A stretch of DNA of 13,817 bases from JBGPGW01 sp046349515 (GTDB lineage Bacteria > Pseudomonadota > Alphaproteobacteria > CADEGL01). The first letter of the stretch is position 1. The number at the start of each line of letters is the position of its first letter. Made by a program: the position numbers and the translations under genes. Shown here one piece after another: positions 1 to 8,473 of this stretch. A model generated the notes under the pieces. The model was not told the origin of the DNA. It was given only the letters and a program-made list of their open reading frames with translations, and searched no databases. The stretch is from the NCBI GenBank assembly GCA_046349515.1, contig JAXMCE010000028.1, positions 1-13,817 on the forward strand, read 5' to 3'.

Positions 1-741
1 CCGGCCATCACGCACGTCTTCGCGGTCCATGTCGAGACGACGAGCGGCATCCTCAATCCGATCGAGGAGATCGCGGCGACGGTGCGGCGGCATGGCCGGC
101 GTCTCCTCGTCGATTCGATGAGCGGCTTCGGTGCGCTAGCGATCGACGTCAAGACGCTCGGGATCGACGCGCTCGCGGCTTCGAGCAACAAGTGCCTCGA
201 AGGCGTGCCGGGCGTGGGTTTCGTCGTATGCGAGAGGCAGGCGCTCGAAGGGACCAAGGGCAACGCGACGGCGCTCTGCTTCGATCTCCTCGATCAATTT
301 CAGGTCATGGAAGCGACGAAGCAGTGGCGTTTCACACCGCCCATCCATGTGATCGTTGCCCTTCATCAGGCGCTTGCGGAGCATGCGGCCGAGGGCGGGG
401 TCGCGGGACGCGGGGCACGCTACGCCGCCAACCGCAAGGTGCTTGTGGACGGCATGCGGGCGCTTGGGTTCGAGACGCTTCTCCCCGACCGGCTTCAGGC
501 GCCGATCATCGTCACCTTCCGCATGCCGAGCGACGGGAAGTTCGTGTTCGAGGCCTTCTACGACAAACTCAAGGCGCGGGGCTACGTCATCTATCCCGGC
601 AAATTGACGGTCGCCGAATCGTTCCGCATCGGTTGCATCGGGCGGCTCGACGTCCAGCACATGCAGGGTGCGGTCGAGGCGGTCCGGGCGGTGATGGCCG
701 AGATAGGCGTGGCCCACGGCCGCGCGCGCCGGGCGGCCTAG
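1..741 (+). CDS. phnW: 2-aminoethylphosphonate--pyruvate transaminase, C-terminal two thirds (5' end outside window)
   Basis: PLP-dependent class V (subgroup IV) aminotransferase that moves the amino group of 2-aminoethylphosphonate to pyruvate, giving phosphonoacetaldehyde and alanine in the cytosol. The frame is open from base 1. The 246 visible residues begin with the family motif HVETTSGILNP. The cofactor-binding Asp (LVDSMSG, bases 112-114) and the Schiff-base Lys (ASSNKCLEGVPG, bases 190-192) are 26 residues apart, the same spacing as Asp168/Lys194 of the Salmonella enzyme. FRIGCIG near the C-terminus carries the conserved substrate-binding Arg. The family is about 365 residues long, so roughly 120 N-terminal residues lie upstream. 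The stop is 11 bp before phnA, and the next two genes continue the same pathway, which supports PhnW over other class V aminotransferases. The true start and the promoter cannot be seen. Confidence 0.93.
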   Translation, partial: PAITHVFAVHVETTSGILNPIEEIAATVRRHGRRLLVDSMSGFGALAIDVKTLGIDALAASSNKCLEGVPGVGFVVCERQALEGTKGNATALCFDLLDQFQVMEATKQWRFTPPIHVIVALHQALAEHAAEGGVAGRGARYAANRKVLVDGMRALGFETLLPDRLQAPIIVTFRMPSDGKFVFEAFYDKLKARGYVIYPGKLTVAESFRIGCIGRLDVQHMQGAVEAVRAVMAEIGVAHGRARRAA

Positions 742-752
742 GGAGGCGCGCC

Positions 753-1979
753 ATGGTCACGGTCAACGGACGGCACTACCAGTGGCCCGGCCAGCCCGTG
801 GTCGTCCTGTGCGTCGATGGCTCGGAGCCCGGCTACATCGAGGCCGCCATCGCCGCGGGCCGCGCGCCGTTCTTCGCGCGGGCGCTCAAGGATGGGACGA
901 ACCGTGTCGTCGATTGCGTGATTCCGAGCTTCACGAATCCGAACAATCTTTCGATCGTCACGGGCGTCCCGCCGTCGGTCCACGGCATCTGCGGCAATTA
1001 TTTCTTCGATCGCGAGGCCGGCGCCGAAGTGATGATGAACGACCCCAAATTTCTCCGCACCGGCACGATCTTCAAGGCGTTCCAGGATGCCGGCGCCCGT
1101 ATCGCGATCGTAACGGCCAAAGACAAGCTGCGTCGTCTTCTCGGCCACGGTCTCGCGATCGGACCGGAGCGCGCTGTCTGCTTCTCCTCCGAGCATGCCG
1201 ACAAGGCGACTCTGGCGGACAATGGCATCGAAGGCGTGCTGTCGTTCGTCGGGCGTCCGCTGCCGAGCGTCTACAGCGCCGCACTCAGCGAATTCGTGCT
1301 CGCCGCGGGCGTCGCTCTCATGGAGCGCGACCGGCCGAATCTCATGTACCTCTCGACCACCGACTACATCCAGCACAAGCACGCGCCCGGCACGCCGGTC
1401 GCGAACGACTTCTACGCGATGATGGATGGCTATCTCGGGGCGCTCGACCGCATGGGGGCGGTGGTGGCGTTGACCGCTGACCACGGCATGAACGCGAAGC
1501 ACAACGGCACGGGCGCGCCCGACGTGATCTACCTCCAGGACGTCCTCGACGAATGGCTCGGCCGGGACCGTTCGCGCGTGATCCTTCCGATCACCGACCC
1601 CTATGTCGTCCACCACGGAGCGCTCGGCTCCTTCGCGACCGTCTATGTGGGGGAGGCGAACGCCGTGCCGATGGTGCTCGACCGTTTGCGGCCAATGCCG
1701 GGGATCGAGCTGGTGCTCGATCGTGTCGCGGGCTGCAAGCGGTTCGAATTGCCCGAAGACCGGATGGGCGACCTGATCGTCGTGTCGACGAAGCACAAGG
1801 TGCTTGGCACGAGCGCCGCGCGGCACGATCTCTCGGGCCTCAAGGAGCCGCTCCGCTCCCACGGCGGCATTTCGGAGCAGAAAGTCCCCCTCATCCTCAA
1901 TCGCCGGGTGGACGCGCCGGCCGACGCAGCCTTGAGGAATTTCGATGTCTTCGACCTGGCCCTCAACCATGTCCGCTAA
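753..1979 (+). CDS. phnA: Phosphonoacetate hydrolase
   Basis: Alkaline-phosphatase-superfamily dizinc enzyme that hydrolyses the C-P bond of phosphonoacetate to acetate and phosphate. The protein has 408 residues, the usual length. Numbering runs seven behind the Sinorhizobium meliloti enzyme, and every expected site is present: Asp22 (VLCVDGSEPGY), nucleophile Thr61 (SFTNPNN), Asp204 and His208 (STTDYIQHKH), Asp243-His244 (TADHGMN) and His370 (SHGGISEQK). Lys123 and Lys125 (TAKDK) are probable substrate-carboxylate/phosphonate contacts. The ATG at 753 is chosen because a GGGAGG ribosome binding site (741-746) lies 6 bp upstream. The frame stays open back to 192, but that would overlap most of phnW. 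Its position between phnW and phnY fits the PhnW-PhnY-PhnA route, in which it performs the last step. The 3' end overlaps the proposed phnY start by 35 bp. Confidence 0.95.
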   Translation: MVTVNGRHYQWPGQPVVVLCVDGSEPGYIEAAIAAGRAPFFARALKDGTNRVVDCVIPSFTNPNNLSIVTGVPPSVHGICGNYFFDREAGAEVMMNDPKFLRTGTIFKAFQDAGARIAIVTAKDKLRRLLGHGLAIGPERAVCFSSEHADKATLADNGIEGVLSFVGRPLPSVYSAALSEFVLAAGVALMERDRPNLMYLSTTDYIQHKHAPGTPVANDFYAMMDGYLGALDRMGAVVALTADHGMNAKHNGTGAPDVIYLQDVLDEWLGRDRSRVILPITDPYVVHHGALGSFATVYVGEANAVPMVLDRLRPMPGIELVLDRVAGCKRFELPEDRMGDLIVVSTKHKVLGTSAARHDLSGLKEPLRSHGGISEQKVPLILNRRVDAPADAALRNFDVFDLALNHVR

Positions 1980-3429
1980 GCCCGCCCGAGCCCCGTCCAC
2001 GGCCCCCGTCCGAACCGAGGCTCTCAGGATCGCCGGCGAGCGCGTCACGACCGGCGCCACGATCGATGTCGTCAATCCCTATAACGGCACGCTCGTCGGC
2101 ACCGTGCCGCGTGCGACGGCGGATCACGTACGGCGCGCCTTCGACGTCGCCCATGCCTACAAGCCCAAGCTCACGCGCTACGAGCGCCAGCGCATCCTGA
2201 TCGCGACGGCCGAGGCGATCGTCGCGCGAAGGGACGAGGTCGCGAATTTGATCACGGCGGAAAGCGGTCTCTGCCTCAAGGATTCGCGGTATGAGGTCGG
2301 CCGGGCCTTCGATGTCTTCTCGCTCGCGAGCCAGCTCTGCCTTCGCGACGACGGCGAGACCTATTCCTGCGACCTCACCCCGCACGGCAAGGCGCGCAAG
2401 ATCTTCACGCTCCGCGAGCCGCTCAATGCCATCAGCGCCATCACGCCATTCAACCACCCCCTCAACATGGTCGCCCACAAGATCGCGCCCGCCATCGCGA
2501 CCAACAACTGCGTCGTCCTGAAGCCGACGGAGCTGACGCCGCTGACCGCCTTGGCACTGGCCGACATTCTTTACGAATCGGGACTGCCGCCGGAGATGCT
2601 CTCGGTGGTGACAGGCGCGCCGGACGATATCGGCGACGAGATGATCGTGAATCCGAAGATCGACCTCGTCACCTTCACGGGCAGCGTGCGCGTGGGCAAG
2701 GCGATCGCGGCCAAGGCCGGCTACAAGCGGGTCGTGCTCGAGCTCGGCGGCAACGACCCCCTCATCGTCATGGAGGATGCCGATCTCGAGAAGGCGGCGG
2801 AGCTCGCCGTTGCCGGCGCCACCAAGAATTCGGGCCAGCGTTGCACGGCGGTCAAGCGCATCCTCGTGGTCGACGCTGTTGCCGACGACTTCGTGCCGCT
2901 CGTCGTCGATCGGGCGAAGCGTCTCCGCTTCGGTGACCCCGCCGATCCCGAGACCGATGTCGGCACGGTCATCCACGAGCGCGCGGCCATGTTGTTCGAG
3001 AACCGCGTCAACGATGCGGTGCGGCGCGGCGCCTCGCTTCTTTACGGCAACGAGCGTTCGGGCGCCCTCTATTCGCCGACCGTGCTTGACCGCGTGCCAC
3101 CCGACTGCGAGCTCGTCCGCGAGGAGACCTTCGGCCCCGTGATCCCCATCATCCGGGTGAAGGGGATCGAGGATGCGATCGCGGTCTCCAACTCGACCGC
3201 CTATGGGCTTTCCTCCGGGGTCTGCACCAACCGGCTCGACCACATCACCCGTTTCATCGCGGAACTCCAGGTCGGGACCGTCAATATCTGGGAGGTTCCC
3301 GGCTATCGCATTGAAATGTCACCATTTGGCGGCATCAAGGATTCGGGTCTCGGCTACAAGGAAGGCGTCGTCGAGGCCATGAAAAGCTACACGACCATCA
3401 AGACCTACTCCCTGCCCTGGCCGGCCTAA
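1945..3429 (+). CDS. phnY: Phosphonoacetaldehyde dehydrogenase (NAD(P)-dependent aldehyde dehydrogenase)
   Basis: Aldehyde dehydrogenase superfamily enzyme expected to oxidise phosphonoacetaldehyde to phosphonoacetate, linking PhnW to PhnA. Counting from 1945 (494 residues), the catalytic features are Asn170 (TPFNHPLN), general base Glu266 (LELGGNDP) and nucleophile Cys300 (SGQRCTAVKR), preceded by Arg299. An Arg beside the catalytic Cys is typical of phosphonate- or phosphate-bearing aldehyde substrates. EETFGPVIP and the C-terminal SPFGGIKDSGLG are family landmarks. There are two candidate starts. The ATG at 1945 has a TTGAGGAA ribosome binding site 6 bp upstream, inside phnA. The ATG at 1969 has no visible site, but gives 486 residues, closer to the known enzyme, and puts the catalytic Cys at 292. 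I keep 1945 on the ribosome binding site. It ends in tandem TAA TAA stops (3427-3432). Substrate assignment rests on the neighbours; the aldehyde dehydrogenase class itself is certain. Confidence 0.92.
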   Translation: MSSTWPSTMSAKPARAPSTAPVRTEALRIAGERVTTGATIDVVNPYNGTLVGTVPRATADHVRRAFDVAHAYKPKLTRYERQRILIATAEAIVARRDEVANLITAESGLCLKDSRYEVGRAFDVFSLASQLCLRDDGETYSCDLTPHGKARKIFTLREPLNAISAITPFNHPLNMVAHKIAPAIATNNCVVLKPTELTPLTALALADILYESGLPPEMLSVVTGAPDDIGDEMIVNPKIDLVTFTGSVRVGKAIAAKAGYKRVVLELGGNDPLIVMEDADLEKAAELAVAGATKNSGQRCTAVKRILVVDAVADDFVPLVVDRAKRLRFGDPADPETDVGTVIHERAAMLFENRVNDAVRRGASLLYGNERSGALYSPTVLDRVPPDCELVREETFGPVIPIIRVKGIEDAIAVSNSTAYGLSSGVCTNRLDHITRFIAELQVGTVNIWEVPGYRIEMSPFGGIKDSGLGYKEGVVEAMKSYTTIKTYSLPWPA

Positions 3430-3569
3430 TAAAATCGTGGCCAAACCGGCTGTCTCCGTTTTGTAATACAGACCAACGATAGTGCGCCTGTCGCAAGCCG
3501 GCCCATGCCAAGAGGCGGGCGCGGGCGAATGGGTGACGGACACAGGTGGGTTGGCAGGGAGACTAGAGG
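3430..3569 (+). promoter_or_regulatory. Intergenic leader before the transporter genes, with a possible operator
   Basis: This 140-bp gap, the longest in the window, separates phnY from the transporter genes and probably holds a promoter or regulatory site. It contains an odd palindrome TGTA-A-TACA at 3462-3470 and a CTGT (3450-3453)/ACAG (3468-3471) inverted pair that partly overlaps it. On the reverse strand the segment reads TTGGTCTGTATTAC, which loosely resembles GntR/HutC-type operators linked to phosphonate genes, and the CTGT/ACAG pair could suit a LysR-type protein. No convincing -35/-10 pair was found; TAATAC at 3464-3469 could be a -10 without a good -35. No Pho box repeat is evident. 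A GGGAGA ribosome binding site at 3557-3562 serves the next gene. The regulatory role is inferred. Confidence 0.35.
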
Positions 3570-4619
3570 ATGGAACGGTTCGGTAGTGCGCGTTTGCTTC
3601 TGACATCGCTCGTGGCCGCGGCCGCCATCGCGGGGCTGGGGGCGGCGCCCGCAGGAGCGCAGTCCAAGTCCAAGGTCAATGTCTACACCGCCCTCGAAGC
3701 GGATCAGATCAAGGCCTACAAGGAGTCGTTCGAGAAGGCCTATCCCGATGTCGAGATGGTGATCACGCGCGACTCGACAGGCGTCATCACCGCAAAACTG
3801 CTTGCCGAGAAGTCCAATCCCCAGGCTGACGTGGTCTGGGGCGTCGCCGCGACGAGCCTCCTCGTTCTCGAGAACGAGGGCATGTTGATGCCCTATGCGC
3901 CGAAAGGGCTCGATTCCCTCAAGCCCATTTTCCGCGACAGCCGCAACCCGCCGAACTGGGTCGGCATGGACGTGTGGGCGGCGACCCTCTGCTTCAATAC
4001 GGTCGAGGCCGCGAAGAAGAACATCCCGAAACCCGAATCCTGGGCGGACCTGACGAAGCCTGTCTACAAGGGGCAGATCGTGATGCCGAATCCGGCCTCT
4101 TCGGGTACCGGCTTCTTCGACGTCTCGGCCTGGCTGCAGATGTTCGGCGAGCAGAAGGGCTGGGAGTTCATGGATGGCCTCCACCAGAACATCGGCGTCT
4201 ATACGCATTCCGGCTCGAAGCCCTGCAACCTCGCGGGCTCGGGCGAATACGTCATCGGTATTTCATTCGAATACCGCGCCGCGCAGAACAAGCAGAAGGG
4301 TGCGCCGATCGAGCTCATCTTCCCCAAGGAAGGCCTCGGCTATGACATGGAGGCGACGGCCATCCTCAAGGGGGCCAAGAACGCCGACGGCGCCAAGAAG
4401 CTGGCGGACTGGTCGGTGACCAAGGACGCCAACGAGCTCTACTCGAAGAATTTCGCGATCGTGGCCCTGCCGGGCGTGGGCAAGCCGCTCGATTTCGTGC
4501 CCGCCGATTTCGAGAAGCGGCTGGCCAAGAACGACTTTGCCTGGGCGGCGACGAACCGCGACAAGATCCTGGCAGAGTGGACGAAGCGCTATAACGCGAA
4601 GTCCGAGCCCAAGAGCTGA
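3570..4619 (+). CDS. phnS2: Periplasmic substrate-binding protein of a putative 2-aminoethylphosphonate ABC importer
   Basis: Extracytoplasmic binding protein of the FbpA-like (iron/polyamine/phosphonate) fold that delivers ligand to the ATPase and permease encoded next. It has 349 residues. Residues 1-30 form a Sec signal peptide: Arg at 3 and 8, a hydrophobic core LLLTSLVAAAAIAGLGAA, and cleavage probably after APAGA (residue 30). The mature N-terminus (KVNVYTALEADQIKAY) and the stretches VVWGVAATSLLVLENEGML and ASSGTGFFDVSAWLQ are typical of the putative 2-AEP-binding family (PhnS2; the related AepX naming is also used). GGGAGA at 3557-3562 lies 7 bp before the ATG. Position directly after phnWAY argues for 2-AEP over ferric iron. 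The ligand pocket cannot be verified from sequence alone. An 81-bp spacer with hairpins separates it from the ATPase gene, which often goes with higher expression of the binding protein. Confidence 0.87.
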   Translation: MERFGSARLLLTSLVAAAAIAGLGAAPAGAQSKSKVNVYTALEADQIKAYKESFEKAYPDVEMVITRDSTGVITAKLLAEKSNPQADVVWGVAATSLLVLENEGMLMPYAPKGLDSLKPIFRDSRNPPNWVGMDVWAATLCFNTVEAAKKNIPKPESWADLTKPVYKGQIVMPNPASSGTGFFDVSAWLQMFGEQKGWEFMDGLHQNIGVYTHSGSKPCNLAGSGEYVIGISFEYRAAQNKQKGAPIELIFPKEGLGYDMEATAILKGAKNADGAKKLADWSVTKDANELYSKNFAIVALPGVGKPLDFVPADFEKRLAKNDFAWAATNRDKILAEWTKRYNAKSEPKS

Positions 4620-4667
4620 TCGCCAGCTCGTTCGACCGGGAGAATCTCGTGCCGAGGGAAGCGGCAA

Positions 4668-4700
4668 GGCTCTCGAGCCAGAGCCGGGAGAAACCCGGCT
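4668..4700 (+). promoter_or_regulatory. Overlapping, mutually exclusive hairpins directly before the ATPase start
   Basis: Two perfect inverted repeats share bases. Hairpin A pairs GGCTCT (4668-4673) with AGAGCC (4680-4685) across a 6-nt loop. Hairpin B pairs AGCCGGG (4682-4688) with CCCGGCT (4694-4700) across the loop AGAAA, ending at the base before the ATG at 4701. Both use 4682-4685, so only one can form. The likely ribosome binding site GGGAG (4686-4690) is buried in B but free in A. B is the stronger stem. It may lower ATPase translation relative to the binding protein, or protect the 3' end of the binding-protein mRNA. The structure is read from the sequence; the function is inferred, and chance is possible in DNA this GC-rich. 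Confidence 0.4.
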
Positions 4701-5795
<1,095 letters not shown>

Positions 5796-5797
5796 AC

Positions 5798-7483
5798 ATG
5801 TCAACCACGTCGACCGTCCGCCAGCGGGTTGCCAGCGACGAATGGGTGATGCGTGGCGCGGTCGCTCTCGTCGGCGGGGGGCTCCTCGTGGGTGTCGGCC
5901 TGCCGCTCTACACGATGCTGTCCAAGAGCTTCGAGGACAAAGCCGGCGCGTTCGTCGGCTTTGCGAACTACGCGAAATACTTCGCGACGCCGGCGCTGAG
6001 CCAATCCATCCTCAACAGCATCACGATCTCGTTGGCCGCGACAGTCATCACCGTGGGCTTGGCTTTCGTCTTCGCCTATGGCCTGACCCGTTCCTGCATG
6101 CCGGCCAGGAGGCTGTTCAAGGCGATCGCGCTCATCCCGCTGCTCGCGCCCTCGCTCCTGCCCGCCATCGCGCTCGTCTATCTCTTCGGCAAGCAAGGGC
6201 TGCTGAAAGGCATGCTCTTCGGGCAGGACATCTACGGGCCGATCGGGATCCTCATGGGCGAGGTGTTCTACTGCTTTCCCCACGCGCTCATCATCCTCAT
6301 CACCGCCCTGTCACTCTCCGACCAGCGCCTCTACGAGGCGGCGCAGTCGCTCCGGGCCAGCGCGCCTCGCATCTTCTTCACGGTCACGATTCCGAGCGCG
6401 CGCTACGGCCTCATTAGCGCGGCTTTCGTGGTCTTCACTCTCGTCATCACCGATTTCGGCGTGCCGAAAGTCATCGGCGGTTGGTACGCCGTGCTGGCGA
6501 CCGACATCTACAAGCAGGTCATCGGCCAGCAGAATTTCCAGATGGGCTCGGTGGTAAGCGTCCTGCTCATCATCCCTGCCGTCTTCGCCTTCGGCGTCGA
6601 CCAGTTCGTCCGGCGCCGGCAGGTGGCGCTGCTTTCGGCGCGTGCGGTTGCGTTCACGCCGAAGCCGTCGCGGTTGCGCGACGGGCTTCTCCTCGGATTT
6701 TGCGCGCTCGTCGCTCTCGCCATCCTCGCCATCCTGGCCACGGCCGCCGGAGCGTCCTTCGTCAAATTCTGGCCCTACAACCTCACGCCGTGGCTAGGCC
6801 ACTATGACTTCAGCAACACGGACGGCGGCGGCTGGCTTGCCTATCGCAACAGCATCGAGATGTCGGCTTGGACGGCGCTTTTCGGCACGGCCATCGTGTT
6901 CGTCGGCGCCTACCTCACCGAGAAAGTCCGGGGGTTCGTTCTGGGCCGGGCGGCCGTGCACTTCCTCGCGATGATCCCCATGGCGGTGCCGGGCCTGGTC
7001 CTGGGCTTGGCCTACATCTTCTTCTTCAACAATCCCGCCAATCCCTTGAACGTCCTCTATCACACCATGGCGATCCTGGTGATCTGCACCATCGTGCATT
7101 TCTATACGGTCGCGCATCTGACGGCGGTGACGGCGTTGAAGCAGATGGATCCCGAGTTCGAGGCCGTCGGCGCCTCGCTCAAGGTTCCGGCCTATCTCAC
7201 CTTTTGGCGCGTGAGCCTGCCGCTCGCGGTGCCGGCGCTCCTCGACATCTCGATCTATCTTTTCGTCAACGCCATGACGACCGTCTCGGCGGTCGTCTTC
7301 CTCTACGCGCCCGCGACCGCGCTGGCCTCGGTTGCCGTCCTCAACATGGATGACGCGGGCGACACGGCACCGGCCGCGGCGATGGCGATGATGATCGTCT
7401 ACACCTCGGCGACGGTACGGGTCTTCCACGCCCTCGCCACGCGGCGCCTTGCCCGCCGCAGCACGGCATGGCAAGGCCGGTGA
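5798..7483 (+). CDS. phnU2: Fused double-domain permease of the putative 2-aminoethylphosphonate ABC importer
   Basis: Inner-membrane channel of the importer. The 561-residue protein holds two MetI-like permease units in tandem, as in FbpB/ThiP-type transporters, so one polypeptide can supply both halves of the pore. I count about 12 hydrophobic segments, six per half. Each half has an EAA coupling loop contacting the ATPase: E180-A-A (EAAQSLRASAP) and E455-A-V (EAVGASLKVPAYLTF), each followed by a conserved Pro (TIPSA, SLPLA). The ATG at 5798 is 2 bp after the ATPase stop, with no clear ribosome binding site, so translation is probably coupled. Family members (PhnU2, also AepW) have about this length. 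The last codons form a strong hairpin, and the stop lies 15 bp from the stop of the convergent BKACE gene. No further transporter gene follows, so binding protein, ATPase and permease look like a full set. Confidence 0.88.
   Translation: MSTTSTVRQRVASDEWVMRGAVALVGGGLLVGVGLPLYTMLSKSFEDKAGAFVGFANYAKYFATPALSQSILNSITISLAATVITVGLAFVFAYGLTRSCMPARRLFKAIALIPLLAPSLLPAIALVYLFGKQGLLKGMLFGQDIYGPIGILMGEVFYCFPHALIILITALSLSDQRLYEAAQSLRASAPRIFFTVTIPSARYGLISAAFVVFTLVITDFGVPKVIGGWYAVLATDIYKQVIGQQNFQMGSVVSVLLIIPAVFAFGVDQFVRRRQVALLSARAVAFTPKPSRLRDGLLLGFCALVALAILAILATAAGASFVKFWPYNLTPWLGHYDFSNTDGGGWLAYRNSIEMSAWTALFGTAIVFVGAYLTEKVRGFVLGRAAVHFLAMIPMAVPGLVLGLAYIFFFNNPANPLNVLYHTMAILVICTIVHFYTVAHLTAVTALKQMDPEFEAVGASLKVPAYLTFWRVSLPLAVPALLDISIYLFVNAMTTVSAVVFLYAPATALASVAVLNMDDAGDTAPAAAMAMMIVYTSATVRVFHALATRRLARRSTAWQGR
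7446..7477. terminator. Strong hairpin at the convergent junction, possible bidirectional terminator
   Basis: GCCTTGCC (7446-7453) and GGCAAGGC (7470-7477) form a perfect 8-bp stem. Inside it, GCCG (7455-7458) pairs with CGGC (7464-7467) around the loop CAGCA, separated from the outer stem by a C/AT internal loop. It lies within the final codons of the permease gene, 3 bp before its stop (7481), and about 21 bp past the stop of the opposing BKACE gene. It is therefore placed to act on transcripts from both strands. No T-run follows on either strand, so it is not a classic intrinsic terminator; a 3' mRNA stabiliser or a Rho-assisted end are alternatives. Confidence 0.4.
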
Positions 7484-7498
7484 GGACAGGTCCGCTCG

Positions 7499-8386
7499 CT
7501 ACTTCCGCTTTTTCAGGCGAAGCTTCTTCCGCGCTTCTTCCGGCGTGAGCGTGCGCGCACCCATCTCGCGGACGATGCGGATCGCCTTCTCGACGAGCTG
7601 GCCGTTCGACGCGAACACGCCTTTCTCGAGATAGAGGTTATCCTCGAGGCCGACGCGGACATTGCCGCCAAGAAGCACCGCCTGCGCCGCCATCGGCATC
7701 TGCATGCGGCTGATGCCGAAGCCCGACCACATGGCGCCCGGCGGCAGCTGGTTGACCATGTGCGCCATGGACTGCGTGTCGGCGGGGGCGCCCCACGGGA
7801 TGCCGAGGCAAAGCTGGAACATCGGCGGATCCTCGATAAGCCCTTCCGCGACGAGCTGCTTTGCGAACCAGAGCTGCCCCGTGTCGAAGACCTCCATCTC
7901 CGGCTTGATGCCGAGCTCTTTCATGCGCTTGGCCATGGCGCGCAGGATGTTCGGCGTTTGCACGGCGATGGTGTTGGAATCGCCGAAGTTCATCGACCCG
8001 CAATCGAGCGAGCAGATCTCCGGCAGGAGCCGCTCGCCATGGACCATGCGCGTCATGGCATCGACGAGGTCCGTGCCGGCACCGGGCACGGCCGGGTTCT
8101 TGTCGTCGACCACGAGGTCGCCGCCCATGCCGCAGGTGAGGTTCAGCACCATGTCGCGGTTGCTCGAGCGAAGGCGGTCCACTACATCGGCGTAGAGCTT
8201 GGGGTCGCGTCCGCCCTTGCCGGTCTCGACGTCGCGCACGTGGATGTGGACGATGGCGGCCCCCGCCTCGACCGCTTCCATCGCCGCGTCGGCGATCTGC
8301 TTCGGCGTGACCGGGATGGCCGGATGCTTGCCGACCGTGTCGCCGCCGCCCGTGACGGCGCAAGTGACGATGACATCCTGGTTCAT
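7499..8386 (-). CDS. Beta-keto acid cleavage enzyme (BKACE, DUF849 family), possibly 3-dehydrocarnitine-cleaving
   Basis: TIM-barrel, zinc-dependent enzyme of the 3-keto-5-aminohexanoate cleavage (Kce) family. The family condenses a beta-keto acid with acetyl-CoA and splits it into acetoacetate and a new acyl-CoA. The protein has 295 residues. Zinc ligands are His47 and His49 (VHIHVRD) and Glu248 (VGLEDNLYLEKG), matching His46/His48/Glu230 of Kce. The N-terminal CAVTGGGDTVGKHPAIPVTP and the segment SLDCGSMNFGD resemble, from memory, the dehydrocarnitine branch (CdhC-like), which yields betainyl-CoA and acetoacetate. That substrate is an inference, and BKACE specificity varies widely. A GGGGGA ribosome binding site lies just upstream of the ATG. 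It is separated by 87 bp from the upstream CaiD-like gene and could have its own promoter. The Lys/Arg-rich tail (RKKLRLKKRK) is common in the family. Confidence 0.88.
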   Translation of the reverse strand: MNQDVIVTCAVTGGGDTVGKHPAIPVTPKQIADAAMEAVEAGAAIVHIHVRDVETGKGGRDPKLYADVVDRLRSSNRDMVLNLTCGMGGDLVVDDKNPAVPGAGTDLVDAMTRMVHGERLLPEICSLDCGSMNFGDSNTIAVQTPNILRAMAKRMKELGIKPEMEVFDTGQLWFAKQLVAEGLIEDPPMFQLCLGIPWGAPADTQSMAHMVNQLPPGAMWSGFGISRMQMPMAAQAVLLGGNVRVGLEDNLYLEKGVFASNGQLVEKAIRIVREMGARTLTPEEARKKLRLKKRK

Positions 8387-8473
8387 GGCGCTCCCCCTTC
8401 GTGATGGCCGGCGCCCATAGTACGGGAGGGACCCTCGCGGCGTCGATTGTCCAAGTGGATGGGCGAGGCGGTC
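8387..8473 (-). promoter_or_regulatory. Intergenic leader of the BKACE gene with a small palindrome
   Basis: This 87-bp spacer is the only sizeable gap in the - strand cluster. It contains an 11-bp odd palindrome, GAGGG-A-CCCTC, at 8426-8436. Just downstream in the direction of transcription is TACTAT (reverse strand, 8417-8422), which could be a -10 element. A good -35 at normal spacing is absent: TTGGAC at 8449-8454 is 26 bp away, too far. It may carry an internal promoter or operator, but this is weakly supported. Confidence 0.22.

Noticed and set aside
192..752. Extension of the phnA frame upstream to 192.
   Set aside because: It would overlap phnW almost entirely, its translation is Arg/Gly-rich low-information sequence, and the ATG at 753 has a good ribosome binding site and gives the family length.
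3418..3455. Possible terminator after phnY (TGGCC 3418-3422 with GGCCA 3439-3443).
   Set aside because: Only a 5-bp stem with a 16-nt loop and no T-run; readthrough into the transporter genes is more likely.
3430..3569. Pho box (tandem CTGTCAT-like repeats) before the transporter.
   Set aside because: Only isolated CTGTC matches at 3450 and 3488 were seen, without the tandem 11-bp spacing or flanking conserved bases.
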